Position numbers and translations under genes: made by a program. Source: an uncultured Flavobacteriales bacterium (GTDB lineage: Bacteria; Bacteroidota; Bacteroidia; Flavobacteriales_D; Crocinitomicaceae). Taken from it: DNA of 64,000 nucleotides. The DNA lies in contig CALEIK010000017.1 in the NCBI GenBank assembly GCA_937876195.1, positions 1 to 64,000 on the forward strand. The letters are read 5' to 3'. The notes beneath the pieces are model-generated. The model was not told the DNA's origin. It saw only the letters and a program-made list of their open reading frames with translations, and made no database searches. Each line of letters starts with the position of its first letter. The first letter of the stretch is position 1. Positions 41,928 through 50,452 of the stretch are shown here, in pieces.

Positions 41928-44900
41928 GTCAAACTCTTTCAACTTATTGAATAATTGGTTGTTCAAACCAACTTTCACCGATTTGGAAGGCATTCTCACC
42001 TCAATTTCATCCAACTGATCGTACACTGTAAAATGAACAGGACAGTTTCCTTCGTTCTCTAAAAACAATTCATTTAGACTGGTAATCATTCGCTGATCAA
42101 GCGACTTCGTGGACATCTTTAAATGTACAGCGTTTGCCTTTGTTTCCTTTAAATTATGCAGTAAATCAATGGAATGAATCACGAATTCAAGGTCCGATCG
42201 TCTAGGCGGCACTTCTATCCTACCCTTTACCGAAACAAAGGTGCCAGGATTCAAAAAGTGCTTGTATTTCAAGTAGTTCTCTCTCCACAGAAACAGTTTG
42301 TGCGAGTCATTGTAATCTTCTAAAACAATGGTTCCAAAAGGATCTCCCTTTTTCGTAATCCGATGCTCTCCTTCCGATACAATGGCTGCAAACAAAATAT
42401 CCTTTCCTTGGTATTTTTCTGGTTCATTCAACATGGCCACGGCTCCTGTGCAGAATGCATCAATCTCCATCTTGAAATCGTCTAGTGGGTGACCTGAAAT
42501 AAAAATTCCTACAACCTCTTTTTCCTTGTTCAGGGCGTAGATATTTCCCCACTCTGGAGCAGCAGGAATTTGAGGCTCAGGCAAAGTCGTACCCGAATCC
42601 TCACCAAACATCGAAACTTGACTTGAATTCACACTGTCTTGAAAACCTGATCCAAATCGAACCACATTCTCCAAAAAGCTCTTTCCGCTGACGTCCTCTT
42701 GAAAGTACTGCGCACGATGAACATTCGCGAAAGAATCAAATCCACCGGCATACGCCAAACTCTCAAAAGCCTTTTTAGAGCAGATTCGGAGGTTAATGCG
42801 TTTCGCGAAATCAAAAATATTCAAATAGCTCCCGTTGGCATTGCGCTCATCAATAATGGCTTGAACAGGTGCTGAACCTAATCCCTTTATCGCTCCTAGT
42901 CCAAAGCGAATTGCCCCTTCTTTGTTCACGGTAAACTGATAATTCGACTCGTTGATGTCTGGTCCTAAAACTGGCAAGCCCATTCGTTTACATTCCTCCA
43001 TGAAAAATGACACCTGTTTGATATCATTCATGTTATTACTCAACACGGACGCCATGTATTCGGCAGGGTGATTCGCTTTTAAATACGCAGTTTGGTAAGC
43101 AATCCATGCATAACACGTCGAGTGTGACTTGTTAAATGCGTACGATGCAAACGCTTCCCAATCGCGCCAAATTTTTTCCAATTTTTCAGGATCATGTCCA
43201 TTTTCTCCTCCGCGTTCAATGAAGGCTGGCTTCATTTTATCAAGCACATATTTTTGCTTTTTCCCCATTGCTTTACGCAATGTATCGGCTTCACCTTTGG
43301 TAAATCCAGCCAACTTTTGGGACAGCAACATTACTTGCTCCTGATAAACGGTTATTCCATAGGTCTCACTTAAATATTCTTCGCACGCGTCAACATCGTA
43401 AATAATTGGTTCCTCCCCATGTTTCCGTTTAATGAAGGAAGGAATATACTCCAACGGTCCTGGTCGATAAAGTGCGTTCATGGCAATTAAATCCGCAAAA
43501 ACCGTTGGTTTCAGCTCACGCATGTACTTTTGCATTCCGGCCGACTCGTACTGGAAAATCCCTACAGTTTCTCCTCGTTGAAACAGCTCGTACGTCTTTT
43601 CATCATCAATGGGGAAATCATCCGGGACGAGTTCATCCCCTTTTGTTTCCTTGACATTCGCCACTGCGTGTTTAATCAGCGTTAACGTCTTAAGTCCAAG
43701 AAAGTCCATCTTTAACAATCCAGCGTCCTCTGCTACGGAGTTATCGTATTGCGTGCAGTACATGTCAGAATCCTTGGCTGTTGCCACAGGAACGAACTTT
43801 GTGATATCGTCGGGTGTGATAATGACACCACAGGCGTGAATTCCCGTGTTTCTGACGGAGCCTTCCAACTGGCGCGCTTGATTGACAACATCAGCAGAAA
43901 GTCCATGACCTTCGGCGATTGCCTTCAATTCCTTGACGCGGTTGATATCGTCTTGATTGTTTTTAAGTTTTTCGCGTAATTCAGGATCGGAAAGAGAAAA
44001 TATTTTGGACAAGGAAATATCAGGAATGAGCTTAGCCAAACGGTCTGCTTCTGGCAGTGGCAAGTCCATCACCCTTGCTGTATCTCGAATGGATGACTTT
44101 GCTGCCATCGTTCCATACGTAATAATTTGAGCTACTTGATTGGCGCCATACTTCTGAATCACCCAATCAATCACCCTTCCACGACCTTCATCGTCAAAAT
44201 CAATATCAATATCAGGCATGGATACACGATCAGGATTCAGAAAACGCTCAAAAAGTAAATCGTACTTGATTGGATCAATATTGGTGATTCCAGTGCAGTA
44301 CGCAACCGCGGAACCGGCTGCAGAACCACGCCCGGGTCCAACAGAAACACCCATTTCACGTGATGCGTTGCAAAAATCTTGTACAATCAAGAAATAACCA
44401 GGGTATCCCGTACGCTCAATGGTTTCCAATTCGAAGTCCAGCCGTTCGCGAATTTCATCAGTAATCTCTGGATATCTTTTCTTTGCTCCTTCATAGGCTA
44501 AATGACGCAAGAAATTGTTCTCACCTCTTTTTCCGCCATCCTCTTGATCTTTGGGATCGATAAACTCGTCAGGGATTTCAAATGCTGGCAACAATACCTC
44601 TCGAGCTAACGGATAGTGTTCACATTTCGCAATGATTTCATCAATGCTCTTAATCGCCTCGGGAACATCTAAGAAGAGCTTTTTCATCTCCTCTTGTGAC
44701 TTGAAATAATATTCGTTGTTGTCTAAACCGTAACGAAAACCTCTACCTCTACCCTTAGGTGTTGTAACGAGCTCATTATCCTTCACACACAGCAACACGT
44801 CATGTGCCACGGCATCTCCCTGCTCCAAATAATAGGTATTGTTAGATGCGACAAGCTTCACCGAATGTTTCTGTGCTAATTGAACTAACACTTCGTTGAC

Positions 44901-46268
44901 GCGATCTTCATTTTCCTGACCGTGACGCATTAACTCCACGTATAGGTCGTCCTTAAAAATTGATTTCCACCAAAGCAATGCCTCTTCAGCTTGGACTTCT
45001 CCCACGTTCAAAATCAAACTTGGTACTTCGCCGTACAGGTTTCCTGTCAATACGATGATATCTTCGCAGTACTGTTCAATTGCCTTTTTATCGATTCGTG
45101 GCACATAGTACATCCCTTCTGTATAAGCGATGGATGCCAATTTTATAATGTTGTGGTAGCCTTTTTTATTTTTTGCTAAAAGAACGACTTGGTAACCGTT
45201 ATCCTTTTGTGTTTTATCACTTAGATCGCGACATACATTAAATTCGCAGCCAATAATCGGCATGATTTCCTCTCCTTCAAACTGCTCCCCTTTCTCTTCT
45301 GCCTCTTTTCGTTTTTCTTTCAGTTCGGCGTTGTAATTTGCCACTGCTCTTTCGAAGTGGAATGCCGCCATCATATTCCCAGTATCCGTCAAAGCCACTG
45401 CTCTCATGTTGTAGGAAGCTGCCTTTTTGACTAACCCCGCAACATCAATGGTGGATTGTAAGATGGAAAACTGCGTATGATTATGCAGATGCGCGAATGA
45501 AAATCCGTCCAACTCATCCAGCACCGCTTCCTTATCAACCGTTTCAATAGGGTCGACTTTCTCAAGTTTGACTAGTTTGGCACTTTCTTCTTTTAAATTT
45601 AAGTGCTTTAAGCCAATAAGTCCAATCGGTTGAGGATTAAACTCTTTGAAGTTTTCAATGTATCGCTCCTCTTGCTGTAATTCTGCAGGAAGAAAGACGC
45701 CTCTTCTAATTAATTCGAAAAAGCAACGTGTTGTCGCTTCAACATCGGCTGTGGCATTGTGGGCTTCATTGAACTTTTGATGAAACAAGTATTCATGCAA
45801 TTCCGTCAATGTTGGAAGCTTGAATTTCCCGCCACGTCCTCCAGGAAGGCGACACAAATTCGCTGTTGTTTCCGTACACGTATCGAGTACAGGCATCTGA
45901 GTCATCGGTGTTTCAATACCTAGACGATGAAACTCACATCCCCAAACGTTTGTATCAAACGTCACGTTTTGTCCAACAACAAATGTTGCCTTCTCAAGCG
46001 CCTGATTGAACTCATTCAGTACATCTTCCAAGTCATGTCCCTGTTCCTCCGCTAGCTGCGTAGAAATACCGTGAATTTGTTCAGAATCGTAAGGAATATT
46101 AAAGCCATCAGGACGAATCAAGAAATCTTTGTGCTCGATCAATCGCCCCATGTCATCATGCAGCTGCCATGCAATTTGTATAACGCGTGGCCAGTTATCA
46201 GTATCCGTTATCGGAGCGTTCCAATTTCTTGGTAACCCAGTTGTTTCCGTATCGAATATGATGTACAT
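41907..46268 (-). CDS. dnaE: DNA polymerase III alpha subunit with N-terminal proofreading exonuclease
   Basis: The product has 1453 residues. Residues 1-190 are a DnaQ-type 3'-5' exonuclease with a full DEDDh set: Asp6, Glu8 (FDTETTG), Asp105 (NVTFD), His170 and Asp175 (HNATAD). A PHP domain starts near residue 260 (FAHLHNHTQFSILQSTID). The polymerase core includes MPDIDIDFDDEGRGRV with the catalytic Asp residues. Finger and tail regions follow (GVIITPDD, ISGHPLDDFKMEID), and the C terminus is an OB-like region. The exonuclease is N-terminal to PHP, unlike PolC, where it is inserted within it. A 9-bp inverted repeat lies just upstream. It is the main replicase. Confidence 0.95.
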   Translation of the reverse strand: MYIIFDTETTGLPRNWNAPITDTDNWPRVIQIAWQLHDDMGRLIEHKDFLIRPDGFNIPYDSEQIHGISTQLAEEQGHDLEDVLNEFNQALEKATFVVGQNVTFDTNVWGCEFHRLGIETPMTQMPVLDTCTETTANLCRLPGGRGGKFKLPTLTELHEYLFHQKFNEAHNATADVEATTRCFFELIRRGVFLPAELQQEERYIENFKEFNPQPIGLIGLKHLNLKEESAKLVKLEKVDPIETVDKEAVLDELDGFSFAHLHNHTQFSILQSTIDVAGLVKKAASYNMRAVALTDTGNMMAAFHFERAVANYNAELKEKRKEAEEKGEQFEGEEIMPIIGCEFNVCRDLSDKTQKDNGYQVVLLAKNKKGYHNIIKLASIAYTEGMYYVPRIDKKAIEQYCEDIIVLTGNLYGEVPSLILNVGEVQAEEALLWWKSIFKDDLYVELMRHGQENEDRVNEVLVQLAQKHSVKLVASNNTYYLEQGDAVAHDVLLCVKDNELVTTPKGRGRGFRYGLDNNEYYFKSQEEMKKLFLDVPEAIKSIDEIIAKCEHYPLAREVLLPAFEIPDEFIDPKDQEDGGKRGENNFLRHLAYEGAKKRYPEITDEIRERLDFELETIERTGYPGYFLIVQDFCNASREMGVSVGPGRGSAAGSAVAYCTGITNIDPIKYDLLFERFLNPDRVSMPDIDIDFDDEGRGRVIDWVIQKYGANQVAQIITYGTMAAKSSIRDTARVMDLPLPEADRLAKLIPDISLSKIFSLSDPELREKLKNNQDDINRVKELKAIAEGHGLSADVVNQARQLEGSVRNTGIHACGVIITPDDITKFVPVATAKDSDMYCTQYDNSVAEDAGLLKMDFLGLKTLTLIKHAVANVKETKGDELVPDDFPIDDEKTYELFQRGETVGIFQYESAGMQKYMRELKPTVFADLIAMNALYRPGPLEYIPSFIKRKHGEEPIIYDVDACEEYLSETYGITVYQEQVMLLSQKLAGFTKGEADTLRKAMGKKQKYVLDKMKPAFIERGGENGHDPEKLEKIWRDWEAFASYAFNKSHSTCYAWIAYQTAYLKANHPAEYMASVLSNNMNDIKQVSFFMEECKRMGLPVLGPDINESNYQFTVNKEGAIRFGLGAIKGLGSAPVQAIIDERNANGSYLNIFDFAKRINLRICSKKAFESLAYAGGFDSFANVHRAQYFQEDVSGKSFLENVVRFGSGFQDSVNSSQVSMFGEDSGTTLPEPQIPAAPEWGNIYALNKEKEVVGIFISGHPLDDFKMEIDAFCTGAVAMLNEPEKYQGKDILFAAIVSEGEHRITKKGDPFGTIVLEDYNDSHKLFLWRENYLKYKHFLNPGTFVSVKGRIEVPPRRSDLEFVIHSIDLLHNLKETKANAVHLKMSTKSLDQRMITSLNELFLENEGNCPVHFTVYDQLDEIEVRMPSKSVKVGLNNQLFNKLKEFDLEITIK

Positions 46269-46271
46269 AAT

Positions 46272-46300
46272 GCTATCTTTTTGCGAGGACTAAAGATAGC
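46272..46300 (-). promoter_or_regulatory. Inverted repeat at the dnaE start
   Basis: GCTATCTTT (46272-46280) and AAAGATAGC (46292-46300) form a perfect 9-bp dyad with an 11-nt spacer, ending 4 nt before the dnaE ATG. TATCTTTA on the minus strand is a near match to the -7 box. Confidence 0.5.
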
Positions 46301-46361
46301 CAATTAATCGCTTTTATGAAGTGGGGTGGGTGAAGAAATATCAACAACTTACGAACGATGA

Positions 46362-46742
46362 TTATTCGTTCACTGGGATGACATTTACTTTGATTCGAAG
46401 CTTGTGCTCTTCCTTCTTGGTGTTTGCTTTCAAATAGATGATTCGATCTTGGAAGTAATACTTGCCTTTCGTATCAAAGGTGACGCGGAGTTTGTATTCC
46501 TCGCCAGGTAGAATTGGTTGTGTTGGAAGTTCGACTTTTGTGCATTTGCATGCCACTTTGTAGTCTGAGAAAATAAGTGGGACTTGCCCTGTGTTTTTGG
46601 CAATGAAAAAGTGTTCGAGGACAACTCCTTCTTTGACATCAGGGAATTTATGTACGGTTTTATCAAAACTAAATTCCGCCACTTGACCTAAGCCAAGGGC
46701 GGAATTCAATACTATTATTGTGATCGCAAAAAATAGCCTCAT
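46362..46742 (-). CDS. DUF1573 secreted protein
   Basis: The product has 126 residues with a signal peptide (MRLFFAITIIVLNSALGLG) and one DUF1573 Ig-like domain: EFSFDKTVHKFPDVKEGVVLEHFFIAKNTGQVPLIF, CKCTKVELPTQPILPGEEYKLRVTFDT. The core CxC pair of the family (CKC) is present. The gene starts immediately after the stop of its larger paralogue, so they are co-transcribed. The function is unknown; the domain resembles ASH/MSP folds. Confidence 0.85.
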   Translation of the reverse strand: MRLFFAITIIVLNSALGLGQVAEFSFDKTVHKFPDVKEGVVLEHFFIAKNTGQVPLIFSDYKVACKCTKVELPTQPILPGEEYKLRVTFDTKGKYYFQDRIIYLKANTKKEEHKLRIKVNVIPVNE

Positions 46743-47189
46743 TTAGTTTGCTGGTGCTCCTGCTTTGTTCACTGGTGCTCCAGACTCTGGTTTTGGTTTA
46801 ACTTCACCTTTAATTCGAACCACCTTAGAAGGTGCATTCACTGCATTAGAGGTAATCGTAACACTTTTATTGATCGCTCCTGGACGTTTTGTGTCATACT
46901 TAACAGTAATAGACGCTGTAGCACCTGGTGCGATTGGCTCTTTTGGCCAAGATGGAACTGTACAACCACAAGAACCTTTTGCATTTGAAATAATCAAAGG
47001 TGCATTTCCAGTGTTTTTGAAATCGAATGAACATTGTCCATTTGCTCCGTTTTCAATTGTACCGTAATCGTGTACTTCTTTTGTAAATTCGATTTTTGCT
47101 CCGTCTTTCGCTTCAACTTCTTGTGCCATTACTGCAGTTGTTCCAGCAGCAACAAAGACCATCATTAGGGAAAATAATACTTTTTTCAT
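46743..47189 (-). CDS. DUF1573 secreted protein (paralogue)
   Basis: The product has about 148 residues from the ATG at 47189, where the signal peptide starts (MKKVLFSLMMVFVAAGTTAVMAQ); an upstream start at 47213 would add eight residues. The DUF1573 domain reads EFTKEVHDYGTIENG, FDFKNTGNAPLIISNAKGSCGCTVPSWPKEPIAPG. A short Pro/Ala/Lys tail follows. It is probably exported. It has its own promoter and is the first gene of the pair. Confidence 0.85.
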   Translation of the reverse strand: MKKVLFSLMMVFVAAGTTAVMAQEVEAKDGAKIEFTKEVHDYGTIENGANGQCSFDFKNTGNAPLIISNAKGSCGCTVPSWPKEPIAPGATASITVKYDTKRPGAINKSVTITSNAVNAPSKVVRIKGEVKPKPESGAPVNKAGAPAN

Positions 47190-47229
47190 CGTGTAATTTT
47201 TTAATAGTTTCAATTAAATTTTCTTGAAT

Positions 47230-47237
47230 CAAATATA
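47230..47237 (-). promoter_or_regulatory. Predicted -7 box for the DUF1573 pair
   Basis: TATATTTG on the minus strand, 40 nt before the ATG at 47189. The nearest TTG is 15 nt upstream, shorter than the usual spacing. Confidence 0.5.
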
Positions 47238-47284
47238 CAACCGAATCCCGCACAAGATTATTTTTTAACACAACGTTAACAGGA

Positions 47285-47833
47285 TTACTTCGCTTTGGGC
47301 GTCAACTGAAACTCAATAAGTTCTTCTATCGTCAAGTCGTTGTGCTTGAGACGAAATTCGATTTCTTCTCTTTTATCCTTGGACAGATCCTTGTTCTCAG
47401 TTAAAATCAATTCGTTGTAATAGCGCACTTTTGAAGAGTCTCTAGGTTGTATAAAAATATCATACGTACTTGCCATGCTCTCAAGTATGATGGTCCTGTT
47501 GATATAATCCTTATAGTTACTAATCAACGTGTCACCATATTTTGCTGCTGTTCTGTACTCACGTTTTCCAGAATAAATCATGTGCAACTTCGCTAAACAA
47601 TCCGCTGAGAACTTATCCTCGGGATAGTTTTGATAATAGTTTTTCAATAGCTCTATCAACTCTTTTTCCTTTGTTGGATCTAATTTTTCGCCATCAGGCA
47701 ATTCCAACGAGCGCTCTTTCAGTGTCGTTTCCAAATCAGAAATTTTGGTTCTCTGTTCCTCCATCTCCTTCGATGAAGAACCGCAACTAAATAGCAATAC
47801 TGCAACAAACAATGCACTGACAAATTTCACCAT
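47285..47833 (-). CDS. Lipoprotein with coiled coil and TPR-like region
   Basis: The product has 182 residues. The lipoprotein signal is MVKFVSALFVAVLLFSC. A short coiled coil (KEMEEQRTKISDLETTLKERSLEL) is followed by TPR-like helices (LLKNYYQNYPEDKFSADCLAKLHMIYSGKREYRTAAKYGDTLIS). It resembles BamD/YbgF-type envelope scaffolds in style but is not assigned. It starts 3 nt after the def stop and so is co-transcribed with it. Confidence 0.78.
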   Translation of the reverse strand: MVKFVSALFVAVLLFSCGSSSKEMEEQRTKISDLETTLKERSLELPDGEKLDPTKEKELIELLKNYYQNYPEDKFSADCLAKLHMIYSGKREYRTAAKYGDTLISNYKDYINRTIILESMASTYDIFIQPRDSSKVRYYNELILTENKDLSKDKREEIEFRLKHNDLTIEELIEFQLTPKAK

Positions 47834-47836
47834 CTC

Positions 47837-48424
47837 TTATTTTTGTTTCTTTTTTACTGGAAATTTCATTCTATAATCAACGTCAACAATTCCTTTTGAA
47901 ATGTTCTGTAGTTTCTTCGTCAACAATCTTTTTTTGAGAATCGACAAGTGATCCGTGAAAAGAATCCCTTCGATATGATCGTATTCGTGCTGAATAATTC
48001 TTGCTGCATAGCCTTCAAAGCGTTCTTCCTTCAACTCCCAATTCTGATCGTAATAGGTCACAAGAATTTTTTCCTTTCTAAAAACCTCTTCACGAATTTT
48101 CGGAATAGAAAGACATCCTTCGTTAAATCCCCATTCATCTCCTGATTCTTCTTCAATCACTGGATTAATGAATACCTTTTTGAAATCTTCCATCCCTTGA
48201 GCCCGTGGGTCCTCGTCTTCGTCTTCGGCAAATGGACTTCCATCTACTATAAATAAACGAATGGATTTCCCGATTTGCGGGGCAGCCAAGCCAACCCCAG
48301 ATGCTTCGTACATCGTTTCGAACATGTTTTCAATCAACTGGTCCAAATTAGGATAGTCCTGCTCAATGTCTACTGCTTCCTTCTTGAGGATTGGGTCTCC
48401 GTATGCTATGATTGGTAGTACCAT
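47837..48424 (-). CDS. def: Peptide deformylase
   Basis: This 195-residue metalloenzyme removes the formyl group from nascent N-terminal Met. All three motifs are present: GVGLAAPQIG, EGCLSIP (metal-binding Cys) and QHEYDHIEG (HExxH). A 10-residue insert (AEDEDEDPRA) occurs after motif 1, as in other Bacteroidetes. The lipoprotein gene follows. Confidence 0.96.
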   Translation of the reverse strand: MVLPIIAYGDPILKKEAVDIEQDYPNLDQLIENMFETMYEASGVGLAAPQIGKSIRLFIVDGSPFAEDEDEDPRAQGMEDFKKVFINPVIEEESGDEWGFNEGCLSIPKIREEVFRKEKILVTYYDQNWELKEERFEGYAARIIQHEYDHIEGILFTDHLSILKKRLLTKKLQNISKGIVDVDYRMKFPVKKKQK

Positions 48425-48441
48425 GTTTTCTAATTGTAGTG

Positions 48442-48449
48442 CAAAATTA
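48442..48449 (-). promoter_or_regulatory. Predicted -7 box for def
   Basis: TAATTTTG on the minus strand, 17 nt before the def ATG at 48424. Confidence 0.4.
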
Positions 48450-48509
48450 ATGCTTTCTATTAATTTGATCGATTATCTCATCACTAAATCTCTCAACAGT
48501 TATACATTT

Positions 48510-48920
48510 CTACAACTGTGACAGGTACGATTGAAGTAGAATCGTCGCACTTACTTTATCGACGAGTTCCTTTTGTTTCTTCTGTTTTTTGGTAGCACCA
48601 GCCGTATGCATCGACTGACTCGCCATCTTTGACGTAAAACGTTCATCGATGAGAACTACGTTCACTGAGGTCACTTCCTTTTCAATTGCTTCCTTGAGTA
48701 AATAAACATTCTGAGTAATGTGTGCGTCTGATGTATCCAGTCGTCTTGGGAGTCCAATAACAACAGTCGATACTGCTTCCTTTGGGACAATCATCTTCAA
48801 AAAATCCATCAGTTGATTTGATTCAACGGTGTCCAACCCAAACGCAAACATATTCGCTTCATCGGTAATGGCAATACCTGTGCGCTTCAACCCAAAATCA
48901 ATGGCGAGTGTTTTTCCCAT
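48510..48920 (-). CDS. ruvX: RuvX/YqgF putative Holliday junction resolvase
   Basis: The 136-residue protein has an RNase H-like fold with AIDFGLKRTGIAITDE (first catalytic Asp) and VVLIDERFTSKMA. The family is linked to both Holliday junction resolution and 16S rRNA 5' processing. The -7 box TATATTTG (48925-48932) is 4 nt from the ATG, predicting a leaderless mRNA. It diverges from dapD across a repeat whose two ends carry the two promoters. Confidence 0.93.
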   Translation of the reverse strand: MGKTLAIDFGLKRTGIAITDEANMFAFGLDTVESNQLMDFLKMIVPKEAVSTVVIGLPRRLDTSDAHITQNVYLLKEAIEKEVTSVNVVLIDERFTSKMASQSMHTAGATKKQKKQKELVDKVSATILLQSYLSQL

Positions 48921-48924
48921 GGCT

Positions 48925-48932
48925 CAAATATA
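48925..48932 (-). promoter_or_regulatory. Predicted -7 box, leaderless type, for ruvX
   Basis: TATATTTG on the minus strand, then AGCC, then the ATG at 48920. It lies at one end of an inverted repeat whose other end is the dapD promoter. Confidence 0.5.
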
Positions 48933-49052
48933 AGTATTAGACTGCAAGACTAAAAGATCAAAGACAATAAGACTTAACTTAATTATTCTTGGGATTCCAA
49001 ATTGATGTATGATTTACAATATTAGTAGAATCGAGTCTTGGCTCTTAAAGTC

Positions 49053-49082
49053 TTGACTCTTGTGGTCTAATACTTATATTTG
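49053..49082 (+). promoter_or_regulatory. Promoter of dapD
   Basis: TTG at 49053-49055, a 19-nt spacer and TATATTTG at 49075-49082 form a full consensus. A TTG codon at 49080 lies inside the box and so is not the start codon. Confidence 0.75.
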
Positions 49083-49103
49083 TCAAAACTTATACAGAAA
49101 CAC

Positions 49104-49913
49104 ATGAGATCTATCATAGAAGCTGCTTGGGAGAACCGAGATTTATTGAAAGAAAAAACGACGATTGAAGCCATTGAGCATGTAATTGAGGAACTGGATA
49201 AAGGTAAATTGCGCATTGCTAATCCTACGGAAGACGGAACATGGCAAATCAATGAGTGGGTAAAGAAGGCCGTTGTCATGTATTTTCCTATTCGCCAAAT
49301 GGAAACCATTGAAGTCGGACCGTTTGAGTTTCACGATAAAATGGCTTTGAAGAAAAATTACAAGGAATTAGGTGTACGTGTTGTTCCTCATGCGATTGCA
49401 CGTTATGGAGCGTACGTTGCTTCGGGAGTGATCATGATGCCTTCGTATATAAATATTGGAGCTTATGTTGATTCTGGAACGATGGTCGACACTTGGGCAA
49501 CTGTTGGATCGTGTGCACAGATTGGTAAAAACGTGCATTTGAGCGGTGGTGTTGGAATCGGTGGTGTGTTAGAACCGTTGCAAGCAGCTCCTGTCATCAT
49601 TGAGGACGGCGTATTTATAGGTTCACGTTGCATTGTTGTAGAAGGTGTTCGGATTGGTAAAGAAGCGGTTCTAGGCGCTAATGTTGTGTTGACAAAATCG
49701 ACGAAAATCATTGATATCACAGGAAATTCACCTGTCGAGACAAAAGGATACGTTCCTGAACGAAGTGTTGTGATTCCTGGTTCTTACACCAAATCATTTC
49801 CAGCAGGAGATTATCAGGTCCCTTGCGCATTGATTATTGGCAAGCGTAAAGCCTCTACGGATTTAAAAACTTCTTTGAACGATGCCCTTCGTGAGAACGA
49901 TGTCGCGGTTTAA
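49104..49913 (+). CDS. dapD: Tetrahydrodipicolinate N-succinyltransferase
   Basis: This enzyme succinylates tetrahydrodipicolinate on the way to diaminopimelate and lysine. It has 269 residues, the usual length. A helical N-terminal domain (MRSIIEAAWENRDLLKEKTT) precedes a left-handed beta-helix of hexapeptide repeats (YVASGVIMMPSYINIGAYVDSGTMVDTWATVGSCAQIGKNVHLSGGVGIGGV). The ATG at 49104 matches family starts. ssrA follows 87 nt downstream. Confidence 0.95.
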   Translation: MRSIIEAAWENRDLLKEKTTIEAIEHVIEELDKGKLRIANPTEDGTWQINEWVKKAVVMYFPIRQMETIEVGPFEFHDKMALKKNYKELGVRVVPHAIARYGAYVASGVIMMPSYINIGAYVDSGTMVDTWATVGSCAQIGKNVHLSGGVGIGGVLEPLQAAPVIIEDGVFIGSRCIVVEGVRIGKEAVLGANVVLTKSTKIIDITGNSPVETKGYVPERSVVIPGSYTKSFPAGDYQVPCALIIGKRKASTDLKTSLNDALRENDVAV

Positions 49914-49936
49914 CTTCTAAAGAAGTTATAATTTTT

Positions 49937-49981
49937 AGAGATTAAATTTGATTCCACGCATTTGCATGGATATTAATCTCT
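49937..49981. promoter_or_regulatory. Long imperfect palindrome between dapD and ssrA
   Basis: AGAGATTAA (49937-49945) and TTAATCTCT (49973-49981) are exact inverted arms, with an inner near-palindrome TCCACGCATTTGCATGGA. It ends at the first base of the ssrA -7 box. It could terminate dapD transcripts or bind a regulator. Confidence 0.5.
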
Positions 49982-49988
49982 AACTTTG
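49981..49988 (+). promoter_or_regulatory. Predicted -7 box for ssrA
   Basis: TAACTTTG, 11 nt before the mature 5' end. A TTG at 49962-49964 gives a spacer of 16 nt, slightly short. Confidence 0.55.
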
Positions 49989-49999
49989 TACAAAACACT

Positions 50000-50399
50000 G
50001 GGGTCGTATTGGATTTGACAGCGATAGCAGACGTTTAGTGTAAGCATGTCGAGCATTGAAGTGATTCTCGTTAATCATTTGCTTCAAACTATAATTGACA
50101 ACACGTCATACAGACTTGCTGCCTAATTTGTTAAACAAATTCGGCTTAATCTAGTGGAAGTATAGTACACAGACAAGTTCCCTCTCCCACGTTTCCGCCT
50201 GTTAAGCAGGGATCAAGAGGGACCAAATTTTACAGGATAGTGTTGGTGATACTTCTAAGCCAGCTCGAGATTGAGAAGATAAGCGCAGTGTTTGGGTGTC
50301 TTTGTCCTAAATTGCGTCGAAAATTAATCAAAGAATAAACATGTAGAAAGCTAAATTTTTCGTCGTTTGGACGAGGGTTCGAACCCCTCCGACTCCACC
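50000..50399 (+). ncRNA. ssrA: Transfer-messenger RNA
   Basis: tmRNA rescues stalled ribosomes and tags the nascent protein for degradation. The 5' GGGGTCG (50000-50006) pairs with CGACTCC (50390-50396) as the acceptor stem, and GGGTTCGAACCCC (50375-50387) is the T arm. The tag frame at 50097-50126 reads GAC AAC ACG TCA TAC AGA CTT GCT GCC TAA, that is DNTSYRLAA. It aligns codon for codon with the nine-residue tags I recall from other Bacteroidetes (GETNYALAA type). The encoded 3' end is ACCT, so the terminal A of CCA is added after transcription. A terminator hairpin follows at once. Confidence 0.95.
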
Positions 50400-50402
50400 T
50401 AC

Positions 50403-50452
50403 GCCCTCCGAAGCTCTTGCGAAAGCAAGGAGCGAAGGAGGGCTTCTTTTTT
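50403..50452 (+). terminator. Terminator of ssrA
   Basis: The outer stem GCCCTCC/GGAGGGC encloses a second stem (GCTCTTGC with GCAAGGAGC, one bulge) closed by a GAAA tetraloop. A T-rich tract, TTCTTTTTT, follows. A decayed copy of the inner hairpin lies at 50547-50578. Confidence 0.9.

Larger units (their letters stand above)
48925..49082. repeat. Intergenic repeat with inverted ends between ruvX and dapD
   Basis: The left end, CAAATATAAGTATTAGAC, is nearly the reverse complement of the right end, GTCTAATACTTATATTTG (about 49065-49082). The right half contains TCTTAAAGTCTTGACTCTTG, also found in both copies of the grpE-dnaJ repeat. The element fills most of the gap and carries both divergent -7 boxes. 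Confidence 0.75.

Noticed and set aside
49080..49103. TTG start for dapD adding eight residues
   Set aside because: The TTG lies inside the -7 box of a consensus promoter, so it would not be transcribed.
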